Below, one piece after another: positions 34,064 through 42,519 of a DNA stretch of 64,000 nucleotides (positions within the stretch are counted from its first letter, which is position 1; each line of letters starts with the position of its first letter). Source of the stretch: Bradyrhizobium macuxiense (GTDB lineage: Bacteria; Pseudomonadota; Alphaproteobacteria; Rhizobiales; Xanthobacteraceae); the NCBI RefSeq assembly GCF_007993935.1, contig NZ_VITY01000015.1, positions 117,923 to 181,922 of the forward strand, written 5' to 3'. The translations under genes and the position numbers were made by a program. Under the pieces are notes generated by a model. It saw only the letters and a list, made by a program, of their open reading frames with translations, was not told where the DNA came from and did no database searches.

Positions 34064-34185
34064 GTCGTCCTGGCGAAAGCCAGGACCCATTACCCCAAAT
34101 CTCTATTGTTGCGCGAACGCTGGGGCCACGATCCCGTTCATCACCAAACGCGGTGGTTATGGGTCCTGGCTTTCGCCAGGACGAC
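34064..34185. repeat. 122-bp palindromic element, copy A
   Basis: Terminal inverted repeats of 27 bases: GTCGTCCTGGCGAAAGCC... at 34064-34090 and its exact complement ending GCCAGGACGAC at 34159-34185, enclosing a 68-base core. Each arm also folds on itself (CCTGGCGAAAGCCAGG). Same size and layout as copy B at 34356-34477. Confidence 0.85.
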
Positions 34186-34212
34186 GCGTGAAGAGAGTCT
34201 CGTCCCAACACC

Positions 34213-34316
34213 TGTCATCGCCCGGCTCGACCAGGCGATCCAGTACGCCGCGGCCCATCGGTTCAAGCGCTGGCGTCTCTGGAATACCGGATCAGCAGCC
34301 TACGCGGGCGATGACA
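34213..34316. repeat. 104-bp palindromic element of another family
   Basis: Arms TGTCATCGCCCG (34213-34224) and CGGGCGATGACA (34305-34316) are exact complements; GATCCAGTA and TACCGGATC inside pair imperfectly. A repeat type common in Bradyrhizobium intergenic DNA, lodged between the two 122-bp elements. Confidence 0.8.
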
Positions 34317-34355
34317 TCGCTGTTTGACATCTTGAATCGAGAACCCATCCTCATC

Positions 34356-34477
34356 GTCGTCCCTGCGAAAGCAGGGACCCATAACCACTGATGGTCATTG
34401 TTGGACGATGCTGGAACGACGAGTCCCTTCCACCACACCTGCCGCGGCGTATGGGTCCCTGCTTTCGCAGGGACGAC
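34356..34477. repeat. 122-bp palindromic element, copy B
   Basis: Terminal inverted repeats of 27 bases (GTCGTCCCTGCGAAAGCA... at 34356-34382 and its complement at 34451-34477) around a 68-base core. Compared with copy A the stem differs by compensatory changes (CCTGGC/GCCAGG against CCCTGC/GCAGGG), so base pairing is preserved. The core keeps ATTGTTG and GCTGG at matching positions. Nothing else is seen in the 33932-34546 gap. Confidence 0.85.
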
Positions 34478-34546
34478 GGTGGTGGATGTGGCGCTGCTAT
34501 CGCGTCATTCGGGCTGCGCCGGTACCGCGAACGGCGAGCACCGCTG

Positions 34547-35332
34547 CTAAATCGGCTTGCCCGTATACGGCATCGACGCCGTCAGGCCGCCGTCGACCGG
34601 GATGGCCTGGCCGTTGACGTAGGACGCTTCATCGCTCGCGAGGAACAATCCCATCGCGGCGAGCTCGTGCGGCTGGCCGGGGCGCTTCAGCGGATTGAGC
34701 TGGCCGATCTTGTCCTGGGTGCCGCGCTCCTTGGCGCGATCGAACACCGGCTTGGTCATGCCGGTCTCGATCAGGCCCGGGCAGATCGCATTGATGCGCA
34801 CGCCGGTGCCGGAGAGCGAGTAGGCGGTGGTCTGCACCAGGCTGATGACGCCGGCCTTGCTCGCGCCGTAGGGATGTCCGCTGGCGCCGGACTTCAGGCC
34901 CGCGACGGAGGCGGTGCAGACGATCGAGCCGGAGCCTTGCTTGGTCATGTATGGAATCGAATGCTTGATCGCGAGGAACGGGCCGATCAGATTGACGCGC
35001 AGCACCTCCTGCCAATGTTCCGGAGTCTGATCGGCGAGCGGAACGAGGCCGCCGCTGACGCCGGCATTGGCCCAGATCGCGTCGAGCTTGCCGTATTTTG
35101 CGACGGCCTTGTCGATGAAGGCCTTCACGTCGCTCTCCGAGCCGGCGTCCGCGGTGACGGCTTCGACCGTGCCGCCCGCATCGCGCACCAGCTTGGCGGT
35201 CTCATTCACGCCATCGGTGCGATCGACCGCGATCAGCTTGGCGCCTTCCCTGGTGAACAGCAGCGAGGCCGCGCGGCCGATGCCGCTGCCTGCGCCGGTG
35301 ATGATGACGGATTTGCCTTCGAGGCGGCCCAT
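34547..35332 (-). CDS. Short-chain dehydrogenase/reductase
   Basis: Classical SDR of 261 residues using NAD(P)H. Motifs: TGAGSGIG cofactor loop (about 13-20), Asp after strand 2 (AVDRTDG, favouring NAD), NAGVSGG, and catalytic Ser-Tyr-Lys with YGASK at about 152-156. C-terminal PVDGGLTA fits. ATG at 35332 (MGRLEGKS) is preceded by AGGGAGA; the upstream ATG at 35350 would add six residues. The substrate cannot be deduced. Confidence 0.88.
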   Translation of the reverse strand: MGRLEGKSVIITGAGSGIGRAASLLFTREGAKLIAVDRTDGVNETAKLVRDAGGTVEAVTADAGSESDVKAFIDKAVAKYGKLDAIWANAGVSGGLVPLADQTPEHWQEVLRVNLIGPFLAIKHSIPYMTKQGSGSIVCTASVAGLKSGASGHPYGASKAGVISLVQTTAYSLSGTGVRINAICPGLIETGMTKPVFDRAKERGTQDKIGQLNPLKRPGQPHELAAMGLFLASDEASYVNGQAIPVDGGLTASMPYTGKPI

Positions 35333-35471
35333 GAGATTCTCCCTGTTCACATGATCCGTGGCACGTCTGCCGCGCGACGGAATTCAAACAAAATTTCAAA
35401 CGTCAGAAGCACTTGAGACGATGTGCGGCGTGACGTACAGCGTGACGGGACACTATTGAAGGGCTTATCCG

Positions 35472-36179
35472 ATGTCCAATCCAGAGAAGCCTAACGTGAC
35501 GGTGACGCGGTGGTGGTGGGTTCGTCACGCGCCGGTGCGCAGCGACGGCGGCAATATCTACGGGCAGGAGGATATCGACTGCGACACCGGCGATGTCGAA
35601 GTGTTCGAGGCGGTCGCAAAAATGCTGCCGCGCAACGCGGTGTGGTATTCGAGCAATCTGAAGCGCACGCACAAGACCGCGGAAGCGATCTGGGCTGCCG
35701 GTTTTCCGAAGCCCGACAGCATGACGCAGGAGCGCGACTTCGCCGAGCTGCATCTCGGCCGGTGGCAGGGCATGAACCGCGCCACATTTCTCGCCAGCCG
35801 TCCGCCGGGCAATCTCTGGTTTGCCGACGTCAACGAGCCGGCACCCGGCGGCGAGAGTTTCATGGATCTCTACACCCGCGTCTGCCGTACCATCGTGCGG
35901 ATCACCGCAGCCGAGGCGGGCCGGGACATCATCGCGGTCGGCCATGGCGGCGTGATCAGGGCCGCGGTCGGTCTTGCGCTTGGCGGCCAGCCGGATCGCG
36001 GCCTGTCGTTTGATATCGACAATGTCTCGGTGACGCGGCTCGATCACATCGCGGCGCCCAACGTGTCGACCTGGCGGCTGCCGATGGTGAACCAGCAACC
36101 CTGGATCGCCGATCCCCGCCACGCCGCAATGCATCAGCCGTCCGGGCCCGAAGTCAGGCCGGCGAGCAAGCTTGCGTGA
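35472..36179 (+). CDS. Histidine phosphatase superfamily protein
   Basis: Phosphoglycerate-mutase-like protein of 235 residues. The phosphorylated His is H19 in WVRHAPV; Arg and Glu/His partners follow (SNLKRTHKTA, FAELHLGRWQG, and VGHGG for the second His). The motif RHAPV and the GRW pattern resemble CobC/alpha-ribazole phosphatase-like and broad-specificity phosphatases, but no cobalamin genes are near. ATG at 35472. The next gene, an SDR, follows 75 bases later on the same strand. Confidence 0.8.
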   Translation: MSNPEKPNVTVTRWWWVRHAPVRSDGGNIYGQEDIDCDTGDVEVFEAVAKMLPRNAVWYSSNLKRTHKTAEAIWAAGFPKPDSMTQERDFAELHLGRWQGMNRATFLASRPPGNLWFADVNEPAPGGESFMDLYTRVCRTIVRITAAEAGRDIIAVGHGGVIRAAVGLALGGQPDRGLSFDIDNVSVTRLDHIAAPNVSTWRLPMVNQQPWIADPRHAAMHQPSGPEVRPASKLA

Positions 36180-36254
36180 TCGCTGCTATCGCAACACGAC
36201 AACGCTGCCTAAGCTCAACGTAGAATTCGAACACATTACATCAGGGAGAGAAAC

Positions 36255-37022
36255 ATGACCTTGTTCGACATGAAGGGAAAAGTTGCCGTCATCACCGGCT
36301 CGACGCGCGGCATCGGGCGCGCGATCGCCGAGCGTATGGCCGAGCACGGCGCCAAGGTCGTGATCTCCTCGCGCAAGGCCGATGTCTGCGAGCAGGTGGC
36401 CGACGAGATCAACGCCAGCTACGGCAAGGGCACTGCGGTTGCAATCGCGGCCAACATCTCGTCGAAGGAAAATCTGCAGAACCTGGTCGATGAGAGCAAT
36501 CGCGCCTTCGGCAAGATCGACGTGCTGGTCTGCAACGCGGCATCCAATCCTTACTACGGTCCGCTCGCCGGCATCTCCGACGATCAGTTCCGGAAAATCC
36601 TCGACAACAACATCGTCGCCAACAACTGGCTGATCTCGATGGTGGTGCCACAGATGATCGAGCGCAAGGACGGCTCCATCATCATCGTGTCCTCGATCGG
36701 CGGGTTGAAGGGCTCGACCATCCTCGGCGCCTACGCGATCTCGAAGGCCGCCGACATGCAGCTCGCGCGCAACCTCGCTTGCGAATACGGCAAGCACAAT
36801 ATCCGCGTGAACTGCATCGCGCCGGGCCTGATCAAGACCGACTTCGCCAAGGCGCTGTGGGACAATCCGGACAATCTGAAGGCCTCGACCGCGCGCTCGC
36901 CGCTGCTGCGGATCGGCGTGCCGGACGAGATCGCGGGCGCAGCCGTGATGATGGGCTCGCGCGCCGGCGACTTCATGACCGGCCAGACCATCGTGATCGA
37001 CGGCGGCGCGACGATCAGCTGA
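36255..37022 (+). CDS. Short-chain dehydrogenase/reductase
   Basis: Classical SDR of 255 residues. Cofactor loop TGSTRGIG (about 15-22) with Ser-Arg after strand 2 (VISSRKAD), which favours NADP; NAASNP; catalytic YAISK at about 155-159; C-terminal VIDGGATIS. GGGAGAG lies ten bases before the ATG. It may be cotranscribed with the histidine phosphatase upstream. Similar proteins next to acyl-CoA genes act on 3-hydroxyacyl or related alcohols; here that is only a guess. Confidence 0.88.
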   Translation: MTLFDMKGKVAVITGSTRGIGRAIAERMAEHGAKVVISSRKADVCEQVADEINASYGKGTAVAIAANISSKENLQNLVDESNRAFGKIDVLVCNAASNPYYGPLAGISDDQFRKILDNNIVANNWLISMVVPQMIERKDGSIIIVSSIGGLKGSTILGAYAISKAADMQLARNLACEYGKHNIRVNCIAPGLIKTDFAKALWDNPDNLKASTARSPLLRIGVPDEIAGAAVMMGSRAGDFMTGQTIVIDGGATIS

Positions 37023-37029
37023 CGCGGAG

Positions 37030-37143
37030 CGTCATCCCGGGGCGCGCGTCAGCGCGAACCCCGATGTGCAATTGCACATCGGGGATCTCGATCTCGTTGC
37101 GCGAGATTCCGGGTTCAGCCCTGCGGGCTGCCCCGGAATGACG
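37030..37143. repeat. Palindromic intergenic repeat with perfect 26-base core
   Basis: Outer arms CGTCATCCCGGGGC and GCCCCGGAATGACG pair with one mismatch. Centred inside is a perfect 26-base palindrome (37059-37084, CCCCGATGTGCAA and its complement). The whole 114-base element lies between convergent SDR and beta-lactamase-like genes and could act as a bidirectional terminator. Confidence 0.8.
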
Positions 37144-37145
37144 GA

Positions 37146-38369
37146 TTACTCCACCGCCGCATACACCCCGTTCCGCACCAGCGAGCGGGTGTATTCGCGC
37201 TGGCCCGGGCCCTGCATCATGAAGACCGCGATCAGGTCTTCGCTCGGATCGATCCAGAAGAACGTGCCGGCCATGCCGCTCCAGAAGTATTGGCCGACCG
37301 AGCCGGAGAAAGGCGCGATGCCCTGCTGCATGCGCACGGCGAAGCCGAGGCCGAAGCTGTGGCCCGGCGACACCAGCGTGCCCTGGATCTTGACGCCGGC
37401 GCCGAGGTGATCGGAGGCCATGAATTCAAGCGTCTTGCGGCCGATGATCCTGGTGCCGTCGAGCGAGCCGCCGTTGAGCAGCATCTGGGCGAAGCGGGCA
37501 TAGTCCATCGTGGTCGAAACCAGTCCGCCGCCGCCGGATTCCATTGCCGGCTTCTCCAGCATGTTGAACAGCTGCACCTTCTCGTTGGTCCAGGGATCGT
37601 TGGCAAACGCCTCGGCCAGCCGGCCGGCATTGGCTTCGGCGGTGTGGAAGGCGGTCTCGTTCATTTGCAGCGGCGCGAGGATGCGCTCAGTGAGGAACTC
37701 GCCCAGCGTCTTGCCGCTGACGACTTCGATGATGCGGCCGAGGATGTCGGTGGAGCGGCTGTAGTTCCACTCGGCGCCGGGCTGGCAGACCAGCGGCATG
37801 GCGGCGAGCATGGTGGCGTGCTCGGCATTGGTGATCTTGCGGCTGCGCAGCCGCGACTGCTTGTAGAGCTCCTGCACCGGGCCGTTGCCGGTGTGGTCGT
37901 ACGTCAAACCCGATGTGTGGCGCAACAGGTCCTGGATGGTCATCTGCCGCTGCACCGGGACCAGCTCGAGCTTGCCGTCGCGTTCGACGCCGACCTTGGT
38001 CTCGGCGAATTCGGGGATGAACTTCGCGACGGGGTCGTTGAGCAGGAAGTGGCCGTCCTCCAGCAACTGCATGATGCCGACCGAGACGATCGGCTTGGTC
38101 ATCGAGAAGATCCGGAAGATCGTGTCATGCGCCATCGGCGCCGCGGCCGCCGGGCTTTGCCGGCCGATCGCGTCGAACCAGCCGATCTGGCCGCGCCGTA
38201 CCACCAGCACCGTGAAGCCGGGCGCGGTTCCCTTGTCGACCTCGCGCTTGAACGTGTCGGACAGCGCCTGCAGCCGCGCACTCGACAGTCCGATCGATTC
38301 GGGCTTGGCGAGGGGGAGGGACGGGGTGGTTGGGCTGGCGGCGTGCTTGGTGGCGGTCTGGGCGTTCAT
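37146..38369 (-). CDS. Serine beta-lactamase-like hydrolase (class C / esterase EstB family)
   Basis: Penicillin-binding-protein-fold hydrolase of 407 residues. Nucleophile motif S-x-x-K is SMTK at 89-92 (FRIFSMTKPIV), followed by Tyr of the Y-x-N-like motif (WNYSRSTD) and a HSFGLGF segment in place of KTG. No signal peptide is visible, so the protein is probably cytosolic; this and the absence of KTG favour an esterase/transesterase such as EstB or LovD-like over antibiotic resistance. ATG at 38369 follows GGGAGAG; the longer frame to 38444 has no support. Confidence 0.85.
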   Translation of the reverse strand: MNAQTATKHAASPTTPSLPLAKPESIGLSSARLQALSDTFKREVDKGTAPGFTVLVVRRGQIGWFDAIGRQSPAAAAPMAHDTIFRIFSMTKPIVSVGIMQLLEDGHFLLNDPVAKFIPEFAETKVGVERDGKLELVPVQRQMTIQDLLRHTSGLTYDHTGNGPVQELYKQSRLRSRKITNAEHATMLAAMPLVCQPGAEWNYSRSTDILGRIIEVVSGKTLGEFLTERILAPLQMNETAFHTAEANAGRLAEAFANDPWTNEKVQLFNMLEKPAMESGGGGLVSTTMDYARFAQMLLNGGSLDGTRIIGRKTLEFMASDHLGAGVKIQGTLVSPGHSFGLGFAVRMQQGIAPFSGSVGQYFWSGMAGTFFWIDPSEDLIAVFMMQGPGQREYTRSLVRNGVYAAVE

Positions 38370-38559
38370 GGTCTCTCCCTGGTTCTTGATTCTTGCGGCG
38401 AGGTGCCGACGTTGGGTGATCTTGGGGTGATCTTGCGGGATCACCCAAGTCTGGCGCAGAAGTTTTGCAATGAACAGGAGCTTCGCTGCTTCGCCCTTGC
38501 AAACCGGCCATGCCCTGTGCTTGAAACGGCGCGAACCGGCGGCGACGCTGGTTCCCTGC

Positions 38560-38635
38560 AGGAGTGTAGCTCAATTGGTAGAGCACCGGTCTCCAAAACC
38601 GGGGGTCGCAGGTTCGAGCCCTGCCACTCCTGCCA
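38560..38635 (+). tRNA. tRNA-Trp (anticodon CCA)
   Basis: A 76-base cloverleaf: acceptor AGGAGTG pairs with CACTCCT, D arm GCTCAATTGGTAGAGC, anticodon loop CTCCAAA with anticodon CCA, T arm with GGTTCGAGCC, discriminator G and encoded 3' CCA (38633-38635). In alphaproteobacteria this gene commonly lies directly before secE; here secE is 7.4 kb downstream. Confidence 0.97.
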
Positions 38636-38699
38636 GCTTTTAGCCAATAATTTGAATGCCTTGGCCGAGGTCCTGGACCCCGGCCATGATCATTTTGGG

Positions 38700-39905
38700 C
38701 TACTTGATGAGCGGGCAGCCGCCGTCCTTCAGCGGGCGGAACGCCTGATCGCCGGGCACCTCGGCGAGCACCTTGTAGTAATCCCACGGCGCCTTTGATT
38801 CCTCGGGCTTCTTGACTTCGAACAGGAACATCGAGTGCACCATGCGGCCGTCCTCGCGCACCACGCCATTGTCGGTAAAGGCGTCGCGGACCGGGGTCGC
38901 GCGCATCTTCGCCAACACCGGCTTGGTCTCCTTGGTGCCGGCGGCCTTCACGGCGTTGAGGTAGTGCAGGGTGGCGCTGTAGGTCGCGGCCTGGTTCATG
39001 GTCGGCATCCGCTTCATGCGCTCGAAGAAGCGCTTGCCGAAGGCGCGGGTGCGGTCGTTGAGATCCCAATAGTAGGCCTCGGTGATGATCAGGCCCTGCG
39101 CGAGCTTCAGCCCGAGGCTGTGGATGTCGGAGATGAACATCACGATACCGGCCAGATTCTGTCCGCCCGCGACGATGCCGAACTCGGCGGCCTGCTTGAT
39201 CGCGTTGATGGTATCGCCGCCGCCATTGGCGAGGCCGACGATCTTCGCCTTCGACGACTGCGCCTGCAGCAGGAAGGACGAGAAGTCCGGCGTGTTGAGC
39301 GGGTGCCGGGCGCTGCCGAGCACCTTGCCGCCGGCGGCGCGGACCACGTCGCCGGTGTCGCGTTCGATCGAGTGGCCGAACACGTAGTCGGCGGTGATGA
39401 AGAACCAGGTGTCGCCCCCGTTCTTCACGATCGCGCTGCCGACGGTGTGGGCGTTGGCGTAGGTGTCGTAGGTCCAGTGCAGCGTGTAGGGCGAGCAGGA
39501 TTTTCCGGTGATGTCGGAGCTCGCCGCGTCCGTCACGATCATGATCTTCTCGAACTGCTTCGACATCTCCATGCCGGCGAGCGCGGTTGCCGAGGTCGGC
39601 ATGTCGATGATCATGTCGACGTTCTCGGCCTCGTACCATTTGCGGGTGATGGTGGCGGCGACGTCGGCCTTGTTAAGGGCGTCGGCCGTGACGAGCTCGA
39701 TCGGCTTGCCGAACATCGAGCCGCCGAACTCCTCGATCGCCATCTTGGTGGCCTCGACATTCCCGGCGCCGCCGATGTCGGAATAGACCGACTGAAAATC
39801 GGTCAGCACGCCGATCTTGAGCGGCGTCTGTTGCGCGAGCGCGGGTCCGGCCCACGCCGCGGCGAGCAGGCCGGCGGCGGACAGACTCGTGGCGATGGAT
39901 TTCAT
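38700..39905 (-). CDS. LivK-type ABC transporter substrate-binding protein
   Basis: Periplasmic binding protein of 401 residues in the branched-chain amino acid/amide (Peripla_BP_6) family. Signal peptide MKSIATSLSAAGLLAAAWAG ends at PALAQ; mature start LKIGVLTDFQSVYSDIGG is typical. GGGAGGACG lies upstream of the ATG at 39905. No permease or ATPase is adjacent, so it is an orphan receptor that must use components encoded elsewhere. It is divergent from a GntR gene and an acyl-CoA ligase, suggesting the ligand is an organic or aromatic acid that the ligase activates (inference). Confidence 0.88.
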   Translation of the reverse strand: MKSIATSLSAAGLLAAAWAGPALAQQTPLKIGVLTDFQSVYSDIGGAGNVEATKMAIEEFGGSMFGKPIELVTADALNKADVAATITRKWYEAENVDMIIDMPTSATALAGMEMSKQFEKIMIVTDAASSDITGKSCSPYTLHWTYDTYANAHTVGSAIVKNGGDTWFFITADYVFGHSIERDTGDVVRAAGGKVLGSARHPLNTPDFSSFLLQAQSSKAKIVGLANGGGDTINAIKQAAEFGIVAGGQNLAGIVMFISDIHSLGLKLAQGLIITEAYYWDLNDRTRAFGKRFFERMKRMPTMNQAATYSATLHYLNAVKAAGTKETKPVLAKMRATPVRDAFTDNGVVREDGRMVHSMFLFEVKKPEESKAPWDYYKVLAEVPGDQAFRPLKDGGCPLIK

Positions 39906-39937
39906 GGCGATGCGTCCTCCCAGGGTGTTCTTATCGG

Positions 39938-39950
39938 TTTGTCCGACAAA
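39938..39950. promoter_or_regulatory. GntR operator, copy 1
   Basis: TTTGTCCGACAAA, a 13-base palindrome around a central C, located 33 bases upstream of the binding-protein start. It is identical to the sequence at 40049-40061 upstream of the GntR gene. The layout and the FadR-type regulator next door suggest it is the repressor site for the binding-protein gene. Confidence 0.7.
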
Positions 39951-40048
39951 GCTAGATTTGCCCGGTTTCGGTGTCAATTCTGGCGGGCTTGGTGCGACAA
40001 TCCGGCCAAGAATGGCCCATTTGACGCTCAAAAAGCCTTGGCCTAGAC

Positions 40049-40061
40049 TTTGTCCGACAAA
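40049..40061. promoter_or_regulatory. GntR operator, copy 2
   Basis: Second exact copy of TTTGTCCGACAAA, 22 bases before the GntR start. Two identical palindromes 111 bases apart (about 10.5 turns of DNA) in a divergent region fit autoregulation plus control of the binding protein, possibly with looping. Confidence 0.7.
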
Positions 40062-40082
40062 CGACAATCGGGAGCCCTTGGG

Positions 40083-40847
40083 GTGGCCACCACGCCGCAG
40101 TTCCGCCGCATCGACCTCGCGCCGGCGTACCAGAAGGTCGCCGACGCGATCGAACGCGAGATCATCAACGGCCGGATCAAGCCGGGCGAGCCGATCGGCA
40201 CCGAGCAGCAGCTGGTCGAACAGTTCGGCGTCAACCGCTCGACGGTGCGCGAAGGCATTCGCGTGCTTGAAGAGGGCGGGCTGATCCGTCGCGATTCCAG
40301 CCGCCGCCTGCAGGCCTGCCTGCCGCGCTACAACAAGCTCGCGACGCGATTGTCGCGCGCGCTGATCCTGCACGAGGTCACGTTCCGCGAATTGTTCGAG
40401 ACCTCGATGACGCTGGAGGTCGCGAGCGTCGAGGGCGCGGTGGAGCGCGCAACCGAGGAGAACGTCGCGGAGCTTGCCGACAATGTCGAGCGCAGCGCTG
40501 ATGTGGTCGGCAACCCCGCCGGGCTCGCCGAGCTCGACGCGGAATTCCACGTGTTGGTGGCGAAGGCCTCGCAGAACCGCGTGCTGCAGCTCGCCCGCGA
40601 GCCCGCCGCGCAACTGTTCTTTCCGACTACCGAGATGATCGTCGGCGGCGTGCCCGAAGGCGGGGCACGCCTGGTCGAGGCGCATCGCCGCATCCTCGAT
40701 GCGATCAGGCGACGCGACAAGGAGGCCGGCGTGCTGTGGACGCGGCGGCATTTGCAGGACTGGCGGCGCGGCTTCGAGAAGATCGCCTCGCTCGATCGCT
40801 CGGTCGAGCACACCTACATGGAACACGCCTACGCCGCCCGACAATAG
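40083..40847 (+). CDS. GntR-family regulator (FadR subfamily)
   Basis: Transcriptional regulator of 254 residues. The winged helix is at about residues 12-75 (YQKVADAIEREIINGRI, then FGVNRSTVREGIR) and the FCD-type all-helical effector domain follows, with conserved E-L-D-x-x-F-H (ELDAEFHVLV) and terminal His residues (WTRRHLQDW) that bind a metal and an acid ligand in the family. A GTG at 40083 has GGGAG nine bases before it; a TTG at 40050 lies inside the operator and is unlikely. It probably controls the divergent binding protein and the downstream ligase. Confidence 0.85.
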   Translation: MATTPQFRRIDLAPAYQKVADAIEREIINGRIKPGEPIGTEQQLVEQFGVNRSTVREGIRVLEEGGLIRRDSSRRLQACLPRYNKLATRLSRALILHEVTFRELFETSMTLEVASVEGAVERATEENVAELADNVERSADVVGNPAGLAELDAEFHVLVAKASQNRVLQLAREPAAQLFFPTTEMIVGGVPEGGARLVEAHRRILDAIRRRDKEAGVLWTRRHLQDWRRGFEKIASLDRSVEHTYMEHAYAARQ

Positions 40848-40900
40848 CCACGGCTAGGCCAACACCAGACAACGACAAAAAGCACATTCGGGAGGAACAT

Positions 40901-42514
40901 ATGAGCGACAACATCGCAGCAACCATCCAGCGCGCCCGCGAGCACAGCATCGGCGATCTGTTGCGCCGGTCGGCCAAGCGCTATCCAGCCAAGACCGCGC
41001 TGATCTGCGGCGAGGTCAGCTGGACCTTCGCGGAGATGGACGCGATTTGCAATCGGCTCGGGCGCGGACTGCTCGGCCTCGGCATTGCGAAGGGCGATCG
41101 CGTCGCGGTGCTGTCGCGCAATTCGCACGGCTTCGCGGCGCTGCGCTTTGCGGTGGCGCGGATCGGCGCGATCCTGGTGCCGATCAACTTCATGCTCAAT
41201 CCCGACGAGATCAATTTCATTCTCGCCAATTCCGGTGCGAAGCTGCTCGCGGTCGGCCCCGATTTCGTGGAGACCGCGCACGCGGCGGCGGCCAAGGGGG
41301 CGGCGGTCGAAACCCTGATCTGGCTGCCGGGCGAGGACCCGGCCACCGCGCCCGACGGCATCACGACATTCGACAGTCTGCTGCACAGCGACGCCTCGGC
41401 GCCGGACGTATCGGTCGACAGCCGCGATCCCGCGCAGATCATCTACACCAGCGGCACGGAGTCGCTGCCGAAGGGCGCGATCCTGACCCATGAAGCCGTG
41501 ATGTGGCAGTATGTCAGCTGCATCATCGACGGTGGCATGGCGAGCGACGACACCGTGTTGCACGCGCTGCCGCTCTATCATTGCGCGCAGCTCGACGTCT
41601 TCCTGGGACCTGCGATCTATCTCGGCGCCACCAGCCTCATCACCGGCAAGCCGGTGCCCGACAATGTCCTCGCGCTGATCGCAGCCCACAAGATCAACTC
41701 GTTCTTCGCGCCGCCGACGATCTGGATCGCGATGCTGCGCTCGGGCGCCTTCGACCGCACCGACCTGTCGACCCTGCGCAAGGGCTATTACGGCGCCTCG
41801 ATCATGCCGGTCGAGGTGCTGCTCGAATTGCAGCGCCGGCTGCCCGACGTGAAGTTCTGGAATTTCTACGGCCAGACCGAGATCGCGCCGCTCGCGACCG
41901 TGCTCGCGCCGCAGGATCAGCTACCCAAGGCCGGCTCGGCCGGAAAGCCCGCGATCAATGTCGAGACCCGGGTGGTCAAGGCTGACATGACCGACGTCGG
42001 GGTGGGAGAGGTCGGTGAGATCGTGCACCGCTCGCCGCACCTGTTGTCCGGCTACTACAACGACCCCGTCAAGACCGCGGCGGCGTTCGCCGGCGGCTGG
42101 TTTCATTCCGGCGATCTCGCGACCGTCGATGCCGACGGCTACATCACCGTCGTCGATCGCGTGAAGGACATGATCAAGAGCGGCGGCGAGAACGTTGCGA
42201 GTCGTGAGGTCGAGGAGATGATCTACCGGCTGCCTGAGGTGTCGGAGGTCGCGGTGGTCGGGCTGCCCGATCCACGCTGGATCGAGGCGGTGGCCGCGAT
42301 CGTCGTGGTCAAGGCCGGCGAGAGCCTCGATACCGAGGCCGTCATCAAGCACTGCGCGGCGTCGATGGCCCATTTCAAGGTGCCGAAGCGGGTCATCTTC
42401 GTGGACAGCCTGCCGAAGAATCCGAGCGGCAAGCTTCTGAAGCGTGAGCTGCGGCAGCGCTATGTCGGCGGCGCCACGCTGGATCAGGCGGTCCAGACGA
42501 GCTTCGCCGGATAG
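40901..42514 (+). CDS. Acyl-CoA synthetase / AMP-binding ligase
   Basis: ATP-dependent ligase of the ANL superfamily, 537 residues, forming an acyl-adenylate and then acyl-CoA. P-loop-like motif IIYTSGTESLPKGA (about 184-197), A5 motif NFYGQTEIAP, A7 GGWFHSGDLA, A8 VVDRVKDMIKSGGENV and the catalytic Lys in PKNPSGKLLKREL near the C terminus. GGGAGGAAC lies just before the ATG. The enzyme resembles long-chain or aromatic acyl-CoA ligases. With the GntR regulator upstream and the binding protein divergent it forms a likely uptake-and-activation unit for an unknown carboxylic acid. Confidence 0.9.
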   Translation: MSDNIAATIQRAREHSIGDLLRRSAKRYPAKTALICGEVSWTFAEMDAICNRLGRGLLGLGIAKGDRVAVLSRNSHGFAALRFAVARIGAILVPINFMLNPDEINFILANSGAKLLAVGPDFVETAHAAAAKGAAVETLIWLPGEDPATAPDGITTFDSLLHSDASAPDVSVDSRDPAQIIYTSGTESLPKGAILTHEAVMWQYVSCIIDGGMASDDTVLHALPLYHCAQLDVFLGPAIYLGATSLITGKPVPDNVLALIAAHKINSFFAPPTIWIAMLRSGAFDRTDLSTLRKGYYGASIMPVEVLLELQRRLPDVKFWNFYGQTEIAPLATVLAPQDQLPKAGSAGKPAINVETRVVKADMTDVGVGEVGEIVHRSPHLLSGYYNDPVKTAAAFAGGWFHSGDLATVDADGYITVVDRVKDMIKSGGENVASREVEEMIYRLPEVSEVAVVGLPDPRWIEAVAAIVVVKAGESLDTEAVIKHCAASMAHFKVPKRVIFVDSLPKNPSGKLLKRELRQRYVGGATLDQAVQTSFAG

Positions 42515-42519
42515 GTCAG

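Noticed and set aside
34064-34477. CRISPR array
   Set aside because: The repeats are inverted, of two families, with no regular direct repeat-spacer pattern and no cas genes.
37146-38369. Antibiotic-resistance beta-lactamase
   Set aside because: SMTK is present but no signal peptide and no KTG motif are seen; an esterase-type family member is more likely.
38560-38635. Phage or island attachment site at tRNA-Trp
   Set aside because: No integrase gene and no direct repeat of the tRNA 3' end were found in the following 7.4 kb.
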